From an uncultured Mycoplasmatota bacterium (lineage in GTDB: Bacteria; Bacillota_I; Bacilli_A; RF39; UBA660): a stretch of 47,479 nt of DNA. Below are positions 15,890 through 23,594 of this stretch, piece by piece. Location of the stretch: the NCBI GenBank assembly GCA_947652325.1, contig CANTCQ010000010.1:1-47479 (forward strand). Reading direction: 5' to 3'. Under the pieces are notes generated by a model, which was not told the origin of the DNA, did not search any database, and saw only the letters and a program-made list of their open reading frames with translations. Position numbers and translations under genes: made by a program. Within the stretch, counting starts at the first letter, position 1; the number at the start of each line of letters is the position of its first letter.

Positions 15890-17389
15890 TTAGAATTTAT
15901 AAGTTGACATCTCTTCTTGTTTTATATTTGCAGAAATGTAAATCGTTTTTATATAATCTGTTATTGTCTGGTATAAATTAGTTGTTTTTATTTTTCCATC
16001 TGCAATATCTTTTATTAATTTTAATACATCTGCTGGTATTTTGTCTCCCGTTATTAAAGAATCCCAAACATTTTGATTTTCCACAGTTACAATCGAAGTG
16101 GTATCATTTTCTATATTTTCTTTATAAAATTCATCAAATTTCTCCATTGGAGATTGTATTAGGCAATCTTCTAATTTGTAGAAAAATACAAAACGTTTTG
16201 CAAAGGCACTTACAAGATTTTCAATTATATATTGTGGATAGCAATCTTTAAAAATGGTTGTAAATTGTATATTGGAATCGAAAAAAGAAAAGATATCTGC
16301 TTGTACTTCATCTATAAAAATATTATGATGTAACCTATATCCTTGAATTCCAATTTTATCTTTTAAAAGTTCGTTTCGAAGATGATAATTACATAATTTA
16401 TTTGTATTAGTTTTAGCAAGCCATTCTATTCCCTCAGAATTTGCAATAATTTTTAAAAAATTTTGCTTAAATACCACGTGTCCTAGCTCATGAGATAGTA
16501 TATTTAAAAAATTTATGTTTATAACATCTATTAATTTATTGTTGCTAATATTTAAATTCTTATTTGCCTTTGTAAAAAGCTTTATCAAATATTCGTAATA
16601 GATTTTTAAAGTTCCTCCTTTTACAATATCCCCATCTATAGTGAAATATCCAAATATTTCACTATCTTCTTCTCCAATATCTAATGTTACTATTACATTT
16701 TTACATGTATCTTTGAGATTTAATTCTTTTAAGCGCGCATGCAAGTAAAATTCTATCATTTTCATCGTAAGAATTTTATGTTGTTTCATTTGAATTCTCA
16801 TAATAGCAAAACTTATCTTTATACTATTGCTTTCTAAACTTAAGCTATCTATATTTTCTATAACTGTACTTAAATAAAAATCTAAAGTTGCATCTAGTTG
16901 CTCTGTTCTTTTGGTATTATTTTGCAATAATTTTATTAATTCTAATCCCGCTTTATCTAAATCTGTATTATTTGTTCTATTTAATTTTAATTGTATATCC
17001 AAACATTGTAAATCACTTCTTTTTTGTTCATTCTTTTCTATTTGTAAATATTTCAAATAAATATTGGTTTTGGTTAATTCTATTAAAATGGTAGGTTCAT
17101 ATATCCCATTACAAATTAAATCCACGAATTCTTCATAAGTCATTTTTTCTATACGATGAAAATAGTTGATTTTATATGCCTCAACATTTTCTGCCCAGTT
17201 AGAAACTGAAATAAAAATTTTGCTGGATAATTTATTTATTCTGCTACTTGCTTTTTCTATAAATATATTTTTTTGTTTTGCACTTACTTTTTCGGATGCA
17301 AAAAAATTTTCTATTTCTACATCACTTAGATGATTAAATTGTTCTATCTGCTTTTCTACGTTTTCGCTTTCTTTTATAAACTCTTCCAT
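15890..17389 (-). CDS. Orphan HELGH protein, putative zinc metalloprotease
   Basis: I cannot place this 499-residue protein in a named family. The first 290 residues are charged and helical. Near residue 297 the segment NILSHELGHVVF contains the HExxH zinc-protease motif, and about 55 residues later FIDEVQADIFSFFD could supply the third, glutamate ligand as in gluzincins. There is no signal peptide or membrane helix, so the protein is expected in the cytoplasm. It begins 5 bases after the yitT-like gene with an AAGGTG ribosome site, so the two are one operon. Enzymatic activity is inferred from the motif only. Confidence 0.6.
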   Translation of the reverse strand: MEEFIKESENVEKQIEQFNHLSDVEIENFFASEKVSAKQKNIFIEKASSRINKLSSKIFISVSNWAENVEAYKINYFHRIEKMTYEEFVDLICNGIYEPTILIELTKTNIYLKYLQIEKNEQKRSDLQCLDIQLKLNRTNNTDLDKAGLELIKLLQNNTKRTEQLDATLDFYLSTVIENIDSLSLESNSIKISFAIMRIQMKQHKILTMKMIEFYLHARLKELNLKDTCKNVIVTLDIGEEDSEIFGYFTIDGDIVKGGTLKIYYEYLIKLFTKANKNLNISNNKLIDVININFLNILSHELGHVVFKQNFLKIIANSEGIEWLAKTNTNKLCNYHLRNELLKDKIGIQGYRLHHNIFIDEVQADIFSFFDSNIQFTTIFKDCYPQYIIENLVSAFAKRFVFFYKLEDCLIQSPMEKFDEFYKENIENDTTSIVTVENQNVWDSLITGDKIPADVLKLIKDIADGKIKTTNLYQTITDYIKTIYISANIKQEEMSTYKF

Positions 17390-17394
17390 TTACT

Positions 17395-18294
17395 TTACAC
17401 CTTTCTGATGATTTTTCTTTCGTTACGGATGCCACCTTCTACTTCGTAGCAGTCATTAATAACAAAGAAAGCGTTCTTATCGATTTCTAATACTTTTTCT
17501 TTAAATAAATAGTAGTCTTTATTTGGTACTACACACATTAAAACTGAAATTTTTTCTTTGCTAAATCCTCCTGTTGCGTTTAAAATGGTAACGCCTGTTT
17601 TTAAGTTGTTCATGATAAAGGATTTTATTTTTTCTTCTTCTTTGGTATAGATAAAGAATAATTTACTATTTGATATACCTGTCATAATTCTATCAATCAT
17701 TGTTGTATTTACGTATAAAACAAGTAGAGAGTAGATAAATTGAGTAGCTCCAAAAACTATACTTGAAAATAACATAATAACTATATTTATAGTAAATACT
17801 GCTTTTCCTTCTGGAATACGCCCGTATTTGTTTACTATTTTCATTAAGATGTCACTGCCACCGGTTGTATATCCTGTTTTGTATATTAATCCATTTGCTA
17901 TACCACAAATACATCCTCCTATAAATGCGACAATTAAAATGCTATCAAATTCTAAATATTTTAGTAAATGGGTAGATAATGGCTTGGTTAAAGAAATAAG
18001 AAATGGATAAAGTATGGCACCTGTTATAGCCCGATTTGTTTCTTTCCATCCTAAGAAAAAAAAGGAAAAAATCATTAGAATTACGCTTGTTATTGTAATA
18101 AATAAGACAGTATCTAATCCATACAACTTTTGGATAATAATGGCAAGACCACTTGTTCCTCCAATGACAAAATCATTTGGTACTAAGAATAAATTATAGT
18201 TTAAAGCAAGTAAAAATACACTAAAGATAACAATTATTCCTTTTAAATAAAAGTTTTTTGTATTCCTCTTTTTTTGATATTTTTTTAAACTCAT
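17395..18294 (-). CDS. YitT family membrane protein
   Basis: The 299-residue protein has a basic N-terminus, five or six transmembrane helices between about residues 17 and 205 (NDFVIGGTSGLAIIIQKLYG, GGCICGIANGLIYKTGYTTGGSDI) and a cytoplasmic C-terminal domain (about 215-295) with the DUF2179 pattern TGVTILNATGGFSKEK and DKNAFFVINDCYEVEG. This architecture defines the YitT family of Firmicutes, whose transported substrate is not established. It is the first gene of a two-gene operon with the HELGH protein and is divergent from gerQ. Confidence 0.9.
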   Translation of the reverse strand: MSLKKYQKKRNTKNFYLKGIIVIFSVFLLALNYNLFLVPNDFVIGGTSGLAIIIQKLYGLDTVLFITITSVILMIFSFFFLGWKETNRAITGAILYPFLISLTKPLSTHLLKYLEFDSILIVAFIGGCICGIANGLIYKTGYTTGGSDILMKIVNKYGRIPEGKAVFTINIVIMLFSSIVFGATQFIYSLLVLYVNTTMIDRIMTGISNSKLFFIYTKEEEKIKSFIMNNLKTGVTILNATGGFSKEKISVLMCVVPNKDYYLFKEKVLEIDKNAFFVINDCYEVEGGIRNERKIIRKV

Positions 18295-18315
18295 GATTGT
18301 TCACCTATTGTTTTA

Positions 18316-18344
18316 TTATACTAAAATTTTGCATAAATTAAAAC
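18316..18344 (-). promoter_or_regulatory. Probable promoter of the yitT-like gene
   Basis: Minus strand TATAAT with TTTTAA 17 bases upstream, 22 bases before the ATG. The -10 is perfect and the -35 weak. Confidence 0.45.
18332..18341 (+). promoter_or_regulatory. SigK-like -10 element upstream of gerQ
   Basis: The plus strand reads GCATAAATTA, matching the CATAnnnTA consensus of mother-cell sigma-K promoters, 41 bases upstream of the gerQ ATG. Bacillus gerQ is expressed in the mother cell late in sporulation. I see no clear AC-type -35 at the correct distance, so this is only a candidate. Confidence 0.3.
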
Positions 18345-18381
18345 GAGTATCATAAAAATTATTGAGGTGAAAATAAAAAAT

Positions 18382-18765
18382 ATGAACGGAAGTTACTATC
18401 AAAATCCAACATTTCCAGGAGCTAGTGATGCGACAAACTACAATTCGCAAGGTTTTGGAACATCTACTACTCCACCTGGTAATTTAAGTTACAATCAAGA
18501 TTTAGATATGGAACAAAGTTATATCGAAAATATATTGCGACTTAATAAAGGGAAAAGAGTAAGAGCCTATGTTTCTTATCCTGATTCTGTAGAGTGGAAA
18601 GATAAAATTTACAATGGCATAATTGAGGAAGCCGGAAGAGACCACTTAATATTAAGTGACCCGAATACAGGAAAATGGTTTTTAATTCGTCTGATTTATT
18701 TAAATTATGTGGAATTTGATGAACGAATTAATTATAGCCATGCTTATTCTGAAAAAACATTTTAA
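18382..18765 (+). CDS. gerQ: GerQ-like spore coat protein
   Basis: GerQ is a spore coat protein needed for proper localisation of a cortex-lytic enzyme and is cross-linked by transglutaminase in Bacillus. The 127-residue product has a short Gly/Asn/Tyr-rich N-terminus and the conserved C-terminal domain: ENILRLNKGKRVRAYVSYPDS, WKDKIYNGIIEEAGRDHLILSDP and GKWFLIRLIYLNYVEFDE. It is shorter than Bacillus GerQ (about 180), mainly at the N-terminus. The ATG at 18382 is preferred, with GAGGTG 12 bases upstream; a GTG at 18367 would add MKIKN, including two lysines like those cross-linked in Bacillus, but it overlaps the ribosome site. It stands alone on the plus strand with its own terminator. Confidence 0.9.
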   Translation: MNGSYYQNPTFPGASDATNYNSQGFGTSTTPPGNLSYNQDLDMEQSYIENILRLNKGKRVRAYVSYPDSVEWKDKIYNGIIEEAGRDHLILSDPNTGKWFLIRLIYLNYVEFDERINYSHAYSEKTF

Positions 18766-18796
18766 AAACAAGAACCTTCTGATTCTTGTTTTTTTT
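18764..18796 (+). terminator. Terminator of gerQ
   Basis: AAAAACAAGAA and TTCTTGTTTTT form an 11-bp stem around an 8-base loop, followed by T's. It begins in the stop codon. Confidence 0.85.
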
Positions 18797-18829
18797 ATTA
18801 TTTTCTACTAAGTTTATTTATTATAATTA

Positions 18830-19327
18830 CTATAAATAAGAGCCAAATCTTTTTTTCTCAATTTCAAGTACTGTAGAAGAACCATGACCAGGGTAAATCT
18901 CTATATTATTAGGATATGTTTCTATTAAACTTAAACTCTTTTTCATATCTTCTTTATTTCCGCCAGGTAAATCCATTCTACCGATAGTCCCTTTAAATAA
19001 AAAGTCCCCACTAAACATTACTTTTTCTTTAGGAAAATAAATGGTAATGGAATCTTTCGAATGCCCTGGTGTATTTATAATTTCATAGTCAAACTCCTTA
19101 ATTTCATCATTATGTTTTAAATTGTATTTTTTCTCAAAATAGGACAAAGCTCCTGTATGGTCAAAATGATTATGAGTTAAAAATATTCCCACCACATTAT
19201 AATCTTTTAAATAGTTTTCAATCTTTTCATGGTCATCTCCTGGGTCTATAATAATTGCATTTTGCTTATCTATTACTATGTAGCAATTTGCTTGTAAATT
19301 ACCCACGGGTATACATATTATTTTCAT
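18830..19327 (-). CDS. Short metallo-beta-lactamase-fold hydrolase (glyoxalase II-like)
   Basis: The 165-residue protein has the zinc motif LTHNHFDHTGAL (HxHxDH, about residues 51-62), NTPGHSKDS, SGDFLFKGTIGRMDLPGG and YPGHGSST, typical of YqgX/GloB-like hydrolases that cleave thioesters or related compounds. It is about 40 residues shorter than YqgX; the segment between ALSYF and FDYEIINTPGH, which carries the loops over the active site, is reduced. All metal ligands remain. It is divergent from lemA. A TATAAT box lies 22 bases upstream of the start. Substrate unknown. Confidence 0.88.
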   Translation of the reverse strand: MKIICIPVGNLQANCYIVIDKQNAIIIDPGDDHEKIENYLKDYNVVGIFLTHNHFDHTGALSYFEKKYNLKHNDEIKEFDYEIINTPGHSKDSITIYFPKEKVMFSGDFLFKGTIGRMDLPGGNKEDMKKSLSLIETYPNNIEIYPGHGSSTVLEIEKKRFGSYL

Positions 19328-19349
19328 AAGTCACATTCTTTCTCATCTT

Positions 19350-19378
19350 ATTATATAATTATTACTTAAATAATGAAA
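19350..19378 (-). promoter_or_regulatory. Probable promoter of the MBL hydrolase gene
   Basis: Minus strand TATAAT preceded at 17 bases by TTTCAT. It overlaps the divergent lemA promoter, so the two may compete. Confidence 0.4.
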
Positions 19379-19396
19379 GAAAGAATGCTATAATAA
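19377..19396 (+). promoter_or_regulatory. lemA promoter, extended -10, shared 20-base module
   Basis: The bases AAGAAAGAATGCTATAATAA contain an extended -10 (TGC-TATAAT) preceded by a purine-rich tract. Exactly the same 20 bases occur in front of the BI-1 family gene (34860-34879, minus strand). Confidence 0.6.
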
Positions 19397-19420
19397 TATT
19401 GAAGTTAAGGTGGTAGTAGT

Positions 19421-19966
19421 ATGCATTTGTTTCATTTTCTATTAATTTTAATTATTCTTGGAGCCATATCTTTACTCATTTATGTTCTTTATTATAATAA
19501 AATGCAATATTTAAAAACAAAAATAGAACAGGCTGAAGGTATTATTGACGAAACGTTAAGAAAAAGATATGATACTTTGGTTCGAGCAGATGCCATTATT
19601 AAATCTTCTTTAAATGATGGAAAAGAATATTTTAAAGAGTTTATAGGGCTAAAAGATAAAAGCGTAACAAATTTCTTAATAGATAGAAAATTAAAAGAAG
19701 CTTTTACTTTACTTTACACTTTTCGTGATGATTATCCAGAACTTGCTAAAAATAAAGAATTAAAAGAAATCTTTTCTTCTATTAAAGAATCGGATGAAAA
19801 AATTGCTGCAGTTACTAGTTATTACAATAAAAATACCAATGAACTTAATGGACTTATAAGAAAGTTTCCTTCTAATATCGTTGGTATGGTTCATAAATTT
19901 AAAGTGATGCCTTTTTTTGATGGTAAGGATATGACAGATGATGTTTATGATGATTTTAAATTATAG
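19421..19966 (+). CDS. lemA: LemA family membrane protein
   Basis: The 181-residue protein has one N-terminal transmembrane helix (about 4-25), no cleavable signal, and a helical cytoplasmic or extracellular domain with the LemA pattern: EQAEGIIDETLRKRYDTLVR, KEAFTLLYTFRDDYPELAKNKE, YYNKNTNELNGLIRKFPSNI. Bacterial LemA proteins are membrane anchored with unknown biochemical role. The ATG follows AAGGTGG, 27 bases after TATAAT. It is one of three plus-strand genes and its stop lies 1 base from the end of an opposite-strand pseudogene. Confidence 0.9.
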   Translation: MHLFHFLLILIILGAISLLIYVLYYNKMQYLKTKIEQAEGIIDETLRKRYDTLVRADAIIKSSLNDGKEYFKEFIGLKDKSVTNFLIDRKLKEAFTLLYTFRDDYPELAKNKELKEIFSSIKESDEKIAAVTSYYNKNTNELNGLIRKFPSNIVGMVHKFKVMPFFDGKDMTDDVYDDFKL

Positions 19967-19967
19967 T

Positions 19968-20352
19968 TTATTTTAAAATTTGTTCGTATATAGAATCTGC
20001 TAATGTGAGAATATTTTCTCTTTCCAGAATGTATTCTTGCATTTTTTTTATATAATCGCTTCTATTTTTAGCTATGTAAGACTTTGAAAAAAAAGTTTTT
20101 TTTCTACAATATTTTGTTTGGTAAAAAATATCTTTTTCAATTAATTGTTTTAATCTTTTTTTAACATGATAACAATTTTTTTTGGGAAACCGAAAAATAG
20201 ATATAATGTTCTAAATCTGTTAAAACGGAATTTAGATTATTAAAATCATAATGTTTAAAAGTCATTATCCCCTCATTTGGAAAATTTGCTAATCCATAGT
20301 ATTATTTCTCATATATAGTCATATAAAAGCTTCCTTTTCGCACAAAAAACAA
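19968..20352 (-). pseudogene. Broken gene of unknown family after ung
   Basis: Between lemA and ung the minus strand carries one coherent protein-like reading interrupted twice. From a TTG at 20352 it reads FFVRKGSFYMTIYEK to an in-frame TAA at 20302-20304, then YYGLANFPNEGIMTFKHYDF and onward, until a run of eight A (20176-20183), where a +1 shift is needed to continue through NCYHVKKRLKQLIEKDIFYQ to YEQILK and a stop at 19968. About 125 residues would be encoded. An ATG at 20265 with GAGGGG could be a real start of a shorter form. No family recognised. Confidence 0.5.
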
Positions 20353-20355
20353 CTT

Positions 20356-21027
20356 TCATAAATTATTTTTTAAATCCCAATTGATTGGTTCTAATCCATT
20401 TTTAATTAGAAAATCATTGGTTTTGGAAAAAGGCTTGCTTCCAAAAAAACCGTAGTTTGCAGAAAATGGACTTGGATGAGCAGAGGTTAAGACTAAGTGT
20501 TTGGGGTTGGTAATAAAACCTCTTTTTTCTTTGGCAAAGTTTCCCCATAATATAAATACAACAGGTTCTTCTTTATTATTTAATTTTTTAATAATATAAT
20601 CTGTAAGACGTTCCCAACCTAATTTTCTATGGCTAGCTGGTTTGTCTTTTTCAACAGTTAAAACCGCGTTTAGAAGTAAGACTCCCTGTTTTGCCCAAGC
20701 GCTTAAGTCTCCTTCTTCATAAGGAGTTATTCCCAAGTCATCATATAGTTCTTTGTAAATATTTTTTAAAGATGGTGGAACTTTTATTCCTTTTTGAACA
20801 GAGAAAGATAACCCATGAGCTTCTCCAACACCATGATAGGGGTCTTGCCCTACAATTACTACTTTTACATTTTTGTAAGGGGTTAATTTTAAAGCATTAA
20901 AAATATAGTCTCTTGGTGGAAAAATTGTTTTTGTATTGTATTCATTTTCTACTACTTTATAGAACTTTTTAAATCCATCTCCATCAAAAACTACTTGTAG
21001 TACTTTATCCCAATCGTTATTTAACAT
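20356..21027 (-). CDS. ung: Uracil-DNA glycosylase
   Basis: Family 1 UDG removes uracil from DNA as the first step of base-excision repair. In the 223-residue sequence the water-activating motif GQDPYHG is near residues 60-66, followed by HGLSFSV, the PPSLKNI segment, LLLNAVLTV, the GNFAKEK region and the minor-groove loop HPSPFSA. Length is typical. The ATG at 21027 follows AGGAG. No terminator was found downstream. Confidence 0.97.
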   Translation of the reverse strand: MLNNDWDKVLQVVFDGDGFKKFYKVVENEYNTKTIFPPRDYIFNALKLTPYKNVKVVIVGQDPYHGVGEAHGLSFSVQKGIKVPPSLKNIYKELYDDLGITPYEEGDLSAWAKQGVLLLNAVLTVEKDKPASHRKLGWERLTDYIIKKLNNKEEPVVFILWGNFAKEKRGFITNPKHLVLTSAHPSPFSANYGFFGSKPFSKTNDFLIKNGLEPINWDLKNNL

Positions 21028-21137
21028 ATTTTATTACTCCTTTTTTTATCTGATTACTTATTTTTTCATTTTCTTCTCTAGATAAATATATTCCATGGCA
21101 TTATTATCATATCTTCTAAATTTTTATTTTGTTCCAT
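21017..21137 (-). pseudogene. Possible small broken ORF upstream of ung
   Basis: The minus strand reads MEQNKNLEDMIIMPWN from 21137, then a stop; a two-base shift near AATATATTTATC continues it as IYLSREENEKISNQIKKG to a stop overlapping the ung start. The combined 40 residues look protein-like, but no family is recognised and the ribosome site is poor. It may be chance. Confidence 0.25.
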
Positions 21138-21184
21138 AACCTAAAACCACTTATTTGCAATTTAACACTTTTATCTTTTTTTGT

Positions 21185-22381
21185 CTATTTTATTTCTTTA
21201 TTTTTTAAATAGAGTGCACGGAAGGCAAATCCTATTTGCATCGTTATAAATAACCCACCTACTAAAAATATAAAACGTATTCCATAGGAAAGCGCTATGC
21301 CACATAAGAATATTCCTATTCCCGTTCCAATATACTCTACCATTTCTTTTAAATTATTAAAAGCTAATTGTTCATCATTGTTATAACGATTTACGAAAGG
21401 GGCATCTGTAATATCAATATAAGCATCACTACTTAATTTTATAAAAATGAATGCTAGCAAAATTAGGAGTTTATGGTTAAAAATTAAGGCTAAAATATAC
21501 AATAATAATCTTGTTCCATATTTTAGTAAAATATTTATATAATTGTTTTTAAATGTTAATTTTGTAATTACTAATGCTCCTACTAATACTGCTCCGATTC
21601 CAAGTCCAATACTAAAATTCGAAATAAATATTGCCGAAAAATGCAAATAATCTACTAGAATTAATATTTGCAATTCTGTAATACAACTGTAAGAAATTTC
21701 TCCAAAAAATGCATAAAATAAATAAGATTTAGAAATTTTGTCTTTTTTAATTCTATTCACTATTGATTTTAATTGATTGGTAACATTTGGTTTTCCCTCT
21801 TTTTTAGTGTATTTATTTAAATCTGTTTTATACAATATAATATAAGTGATAAAAGTAATAAGACTTGCTATTAGAATATAGAAATTATAATTTATTTGAA
21901 AAAAACCTATACCTTTTCCTAAAAAAATACCCGTTATAAATACTCCTACATAATAACAGGCATCATAAAGCAAATCTCGAATGGCATATATTTTATCTTC
22001 TTTTTTAATTAAAGATATTAATGGATATAAAGAAATCCATACTTCAACATCGATGACATAATCTACCATAATTAAAAATTTAATTAAAATATTTAATTCT
22101 GTTTGATTTAAAGCAAATAAAAGAAACATAGTCACTGCTTTTATTAAAAATAAGTAACAGGAAAATTTTTTTAATTTATCTTTAGGAATAAGATTTGAAC
22201 ATAAAAAGATTACCGAAACAGATAATATAGAACAAATACTAAAAACAGTACTAATTGTTTTTACAGACAAATTATTTTCTGCCATCCATAACTCTTGGAA
22301 AATATAAAATATTCCACTCGACAAAGAATATAAACCAAGTACAATGAATATTCTAGTTAATTCTTTATTCCACTTTTTCAT
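21185..22381 (-). CDS. MFS-type transporter
   Basis: The 398-residue protein has about 12 hydrophobic helices and a central cytoplasmic loop (about 185-205, TDLNKYTKKEGKPN), the layout of major facilitator exporters. The N-terminal helix FIVLGLYSLSSGIFYIFQELW and the second-half start KSYLFYAFFGEISYSCITEL fit such transporters, but no substrate-specific motif is seen. It is the last gene of the rplI-dnaB-M23-walJ-rlmH run, 17 bases after rlmH, with an AAGGAAG ribosome site. Confidence 0.75.
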   Translation of the reverse strand: MKKWNKELTRIFIVLGLYSLSSGIFYIFQELWMAENNLSVKTISTVFSICSILSVSVIFLCSNLIPKDKLKKFSCYLFLIKAVTMFLLFALNQTELNILIKFLIMVDYVIDVEVWISLYPLISLIKKEDKIYAIRDLLYDACYYVGVFITGIFLGKGIGFFQINYNFYILIASLITFITYIILYKTDLNKYTKKEGKPNVTNQLKSIVNRIKKDKISKSYLFYAFFGEISYSCITELQILILVDYLHFSAIFISNFSIGLGIGAVLVGALVITKLTFKNNYINILLKYGTRLLLYILALIFNHKLLILLAFIFIKLSSDAYIDITDAPFVNRYNNDEQLAFNNLKEMVEYIGTGIGIFLCGIALSYGIRFIFLVGGLFITMQIGFAFRALYLKNKEIK

Positions 22382-22398
22382 ATTTTTACTTCCTTTTA

Positions 22399-22836
22399 CT
22401 ATTTGTGATAGGTTTCGTTATTATTTATTTTAAAAGAACGATAAATTTGTTCTAATAAAATACCTCTAAAAAGTCCGTGTGGATAAGTCATTTTAGAAAA
22501 AGATAGAGCAAAATTACCTTTCTTTTTTATATTTTCAGATAAACCTAGCGAACTGCCAATAACAAAGGTAATGTTACTATGTGTTATGAATGTATTTTTG
22601 ATTAAAGAAGCAAATTCTGTACTTGTACATTCTTTTCCTTCAATTTCTAATGTAATTAAAAAATCTTTATTGTTAATAAATGACATTATTTTTTGCTCTT
22701 CTTTTAGTAAATTATCTTCATCTTTTAGTTCAATGATTTCTATTTTGTGATAGCGACTTATTCTTGTTTGATAATCATTTATTAAATCTGTTAAATATTT
22801 TTCTTTTATTTTTCCTAAACAAATTATTTTAATCAT
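22399..22836 (-). CDS. rlmH: 23S rRNA (pseudouridine1915-N3)-methyltransferase RlmH
   Basis: RlmH methylates pseudouridine 1915 in helix 69 of 23S rRNA within assembled ribosomes. The 145-residue product begins MIKIICLGKIKEKYL, has the knotted SPOUT motif FVIGSSLGLS, and ends EQIYRSFKINNNETYHK as the family does. The start at 22836 is chosen on homology; it overlaps the walJ stop by 4 bases (ATGA). A longer in-frame start 12 codons upstream lies inside walJ. This gene lies near walJ in Bacillus too. Confidence 0.95.
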   Translation of the reverse strand: MIKIICLGKIKEKYLTDLINDYQTRISRYHKIEIIELKDEDNLLKEEQKIMSFINNKDFLITLEIEGKECTSTEFASLIKNTFITHSNITFVIGSSLGLSENIKKKGNFALSFSKMTYPHGLFRGILLEQIYRSFKINNNETYHK

Positions 22837-23594
22837 AAAACTACCTCTGTGATTTCGCTTCGATTGGCGCATGTAATATCTTCAAAATCTATTTCGTATT
22901 CTTTAAATGTTTCTTGAATCATTTCCAATGCTTTTTCTTGGGTGTTATTAATATGACTTAAATGCATTAAAATAATTTTTTTAGTATGTGGTCCAATTAG
23001 CTTGCTTAAATAAAACGCAGAATCTTTGTTGGATAAATGGCCGTAACTTCCTATAACTCTTGTTTTTAACCATTTTGGATAAGGACCATTTTGTAACATT
23101 TCTATATCATGATTGCTCTCAAATAAATAAATTTCTTTATCTGTTAACACCTCAAAATATTTTCGATTAACATATCCTGTGTCCGTTACATAAACTACGG
23201 AACATCCCCCATTTTCTAGTATAAAATTTCTAGCATCTGGAGCATCATGAGAAGATTTTATAGTTTTTACCTTTATATCTTTTAAGTAAATATCATCCTC
23301 ATATATCATAATACTTTCATATTCTTTTATTTCTTCCAACTCATAAAACATTTGTTGACTTAAAAGAATGGTTGGATGGTATTTATTTACAAAGGTTTTT
23401 AATGCACTGGTATGGTCTTTATGAGTATGACTTATTAAAATATAATTTATATCTTTTGCTTGAACTCCAATACTCTCTAGTTTTTCTTTTATATATTTGG
23501 CATTTCTACCCATGTCGATTAAAAGTTTTATTTCTTTTGTTTCGATATAGGTAGAATTTCCTTCAGAACCGCTTGCTAATACTACAACTCGCAT
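22833..23594 (-). CDS. walJ: WalJ/YycJ metallo-beta-lactamase-fold protein
   Basis: The 253-residue protein begins MRVVVLASGSEGNSTYIE, carries LISHTHKDHTSAL (HxHxDH), SSHDAPDARNFIL, YVTDTGYVNRKY, ESNHDIEMLQNGPYP and GHLSNKDSAFYL, the hallmarks of YycJ/WalJ, which is coupled to the WalKR cell-wall system and implicated in DNA repair in Bacillus. The ATG at 23594 overlaps the stop of the M23 gene by one base (TAATG). Neither walR nor walK lies in the window, so this locus has lost the usual order. Confidence 0.92.
   Translation of the reverse strand: MRVVVLASGSEGNSTYIETKEIKLLIDMGRNAKYIKEKLESIGVQAKDINYILISHTHKDHTSALKTFVNKYHPTILLSQQMFYELEEIKEYESIMIYEDDIYLKDIKVKTIKSSHDAPDARNFILENGGCSVVYVTDTGYVNRKYFEVLTDKEIYLFESNHDIEMLQNGPYPKWLKTRVIGSYGHLSNKDSAFYLSKLIGPHTKKIILMHLSHINNTQEKALEMIQETFKEYEIDFEDITCANRSEITEVVL

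Noticed and set aside
22480..22489. TGTGGATAA, a DnaA-box match
   Set aside because: It is a single copy inside rlmH coding sequence with no cluster around it, so not an origin.
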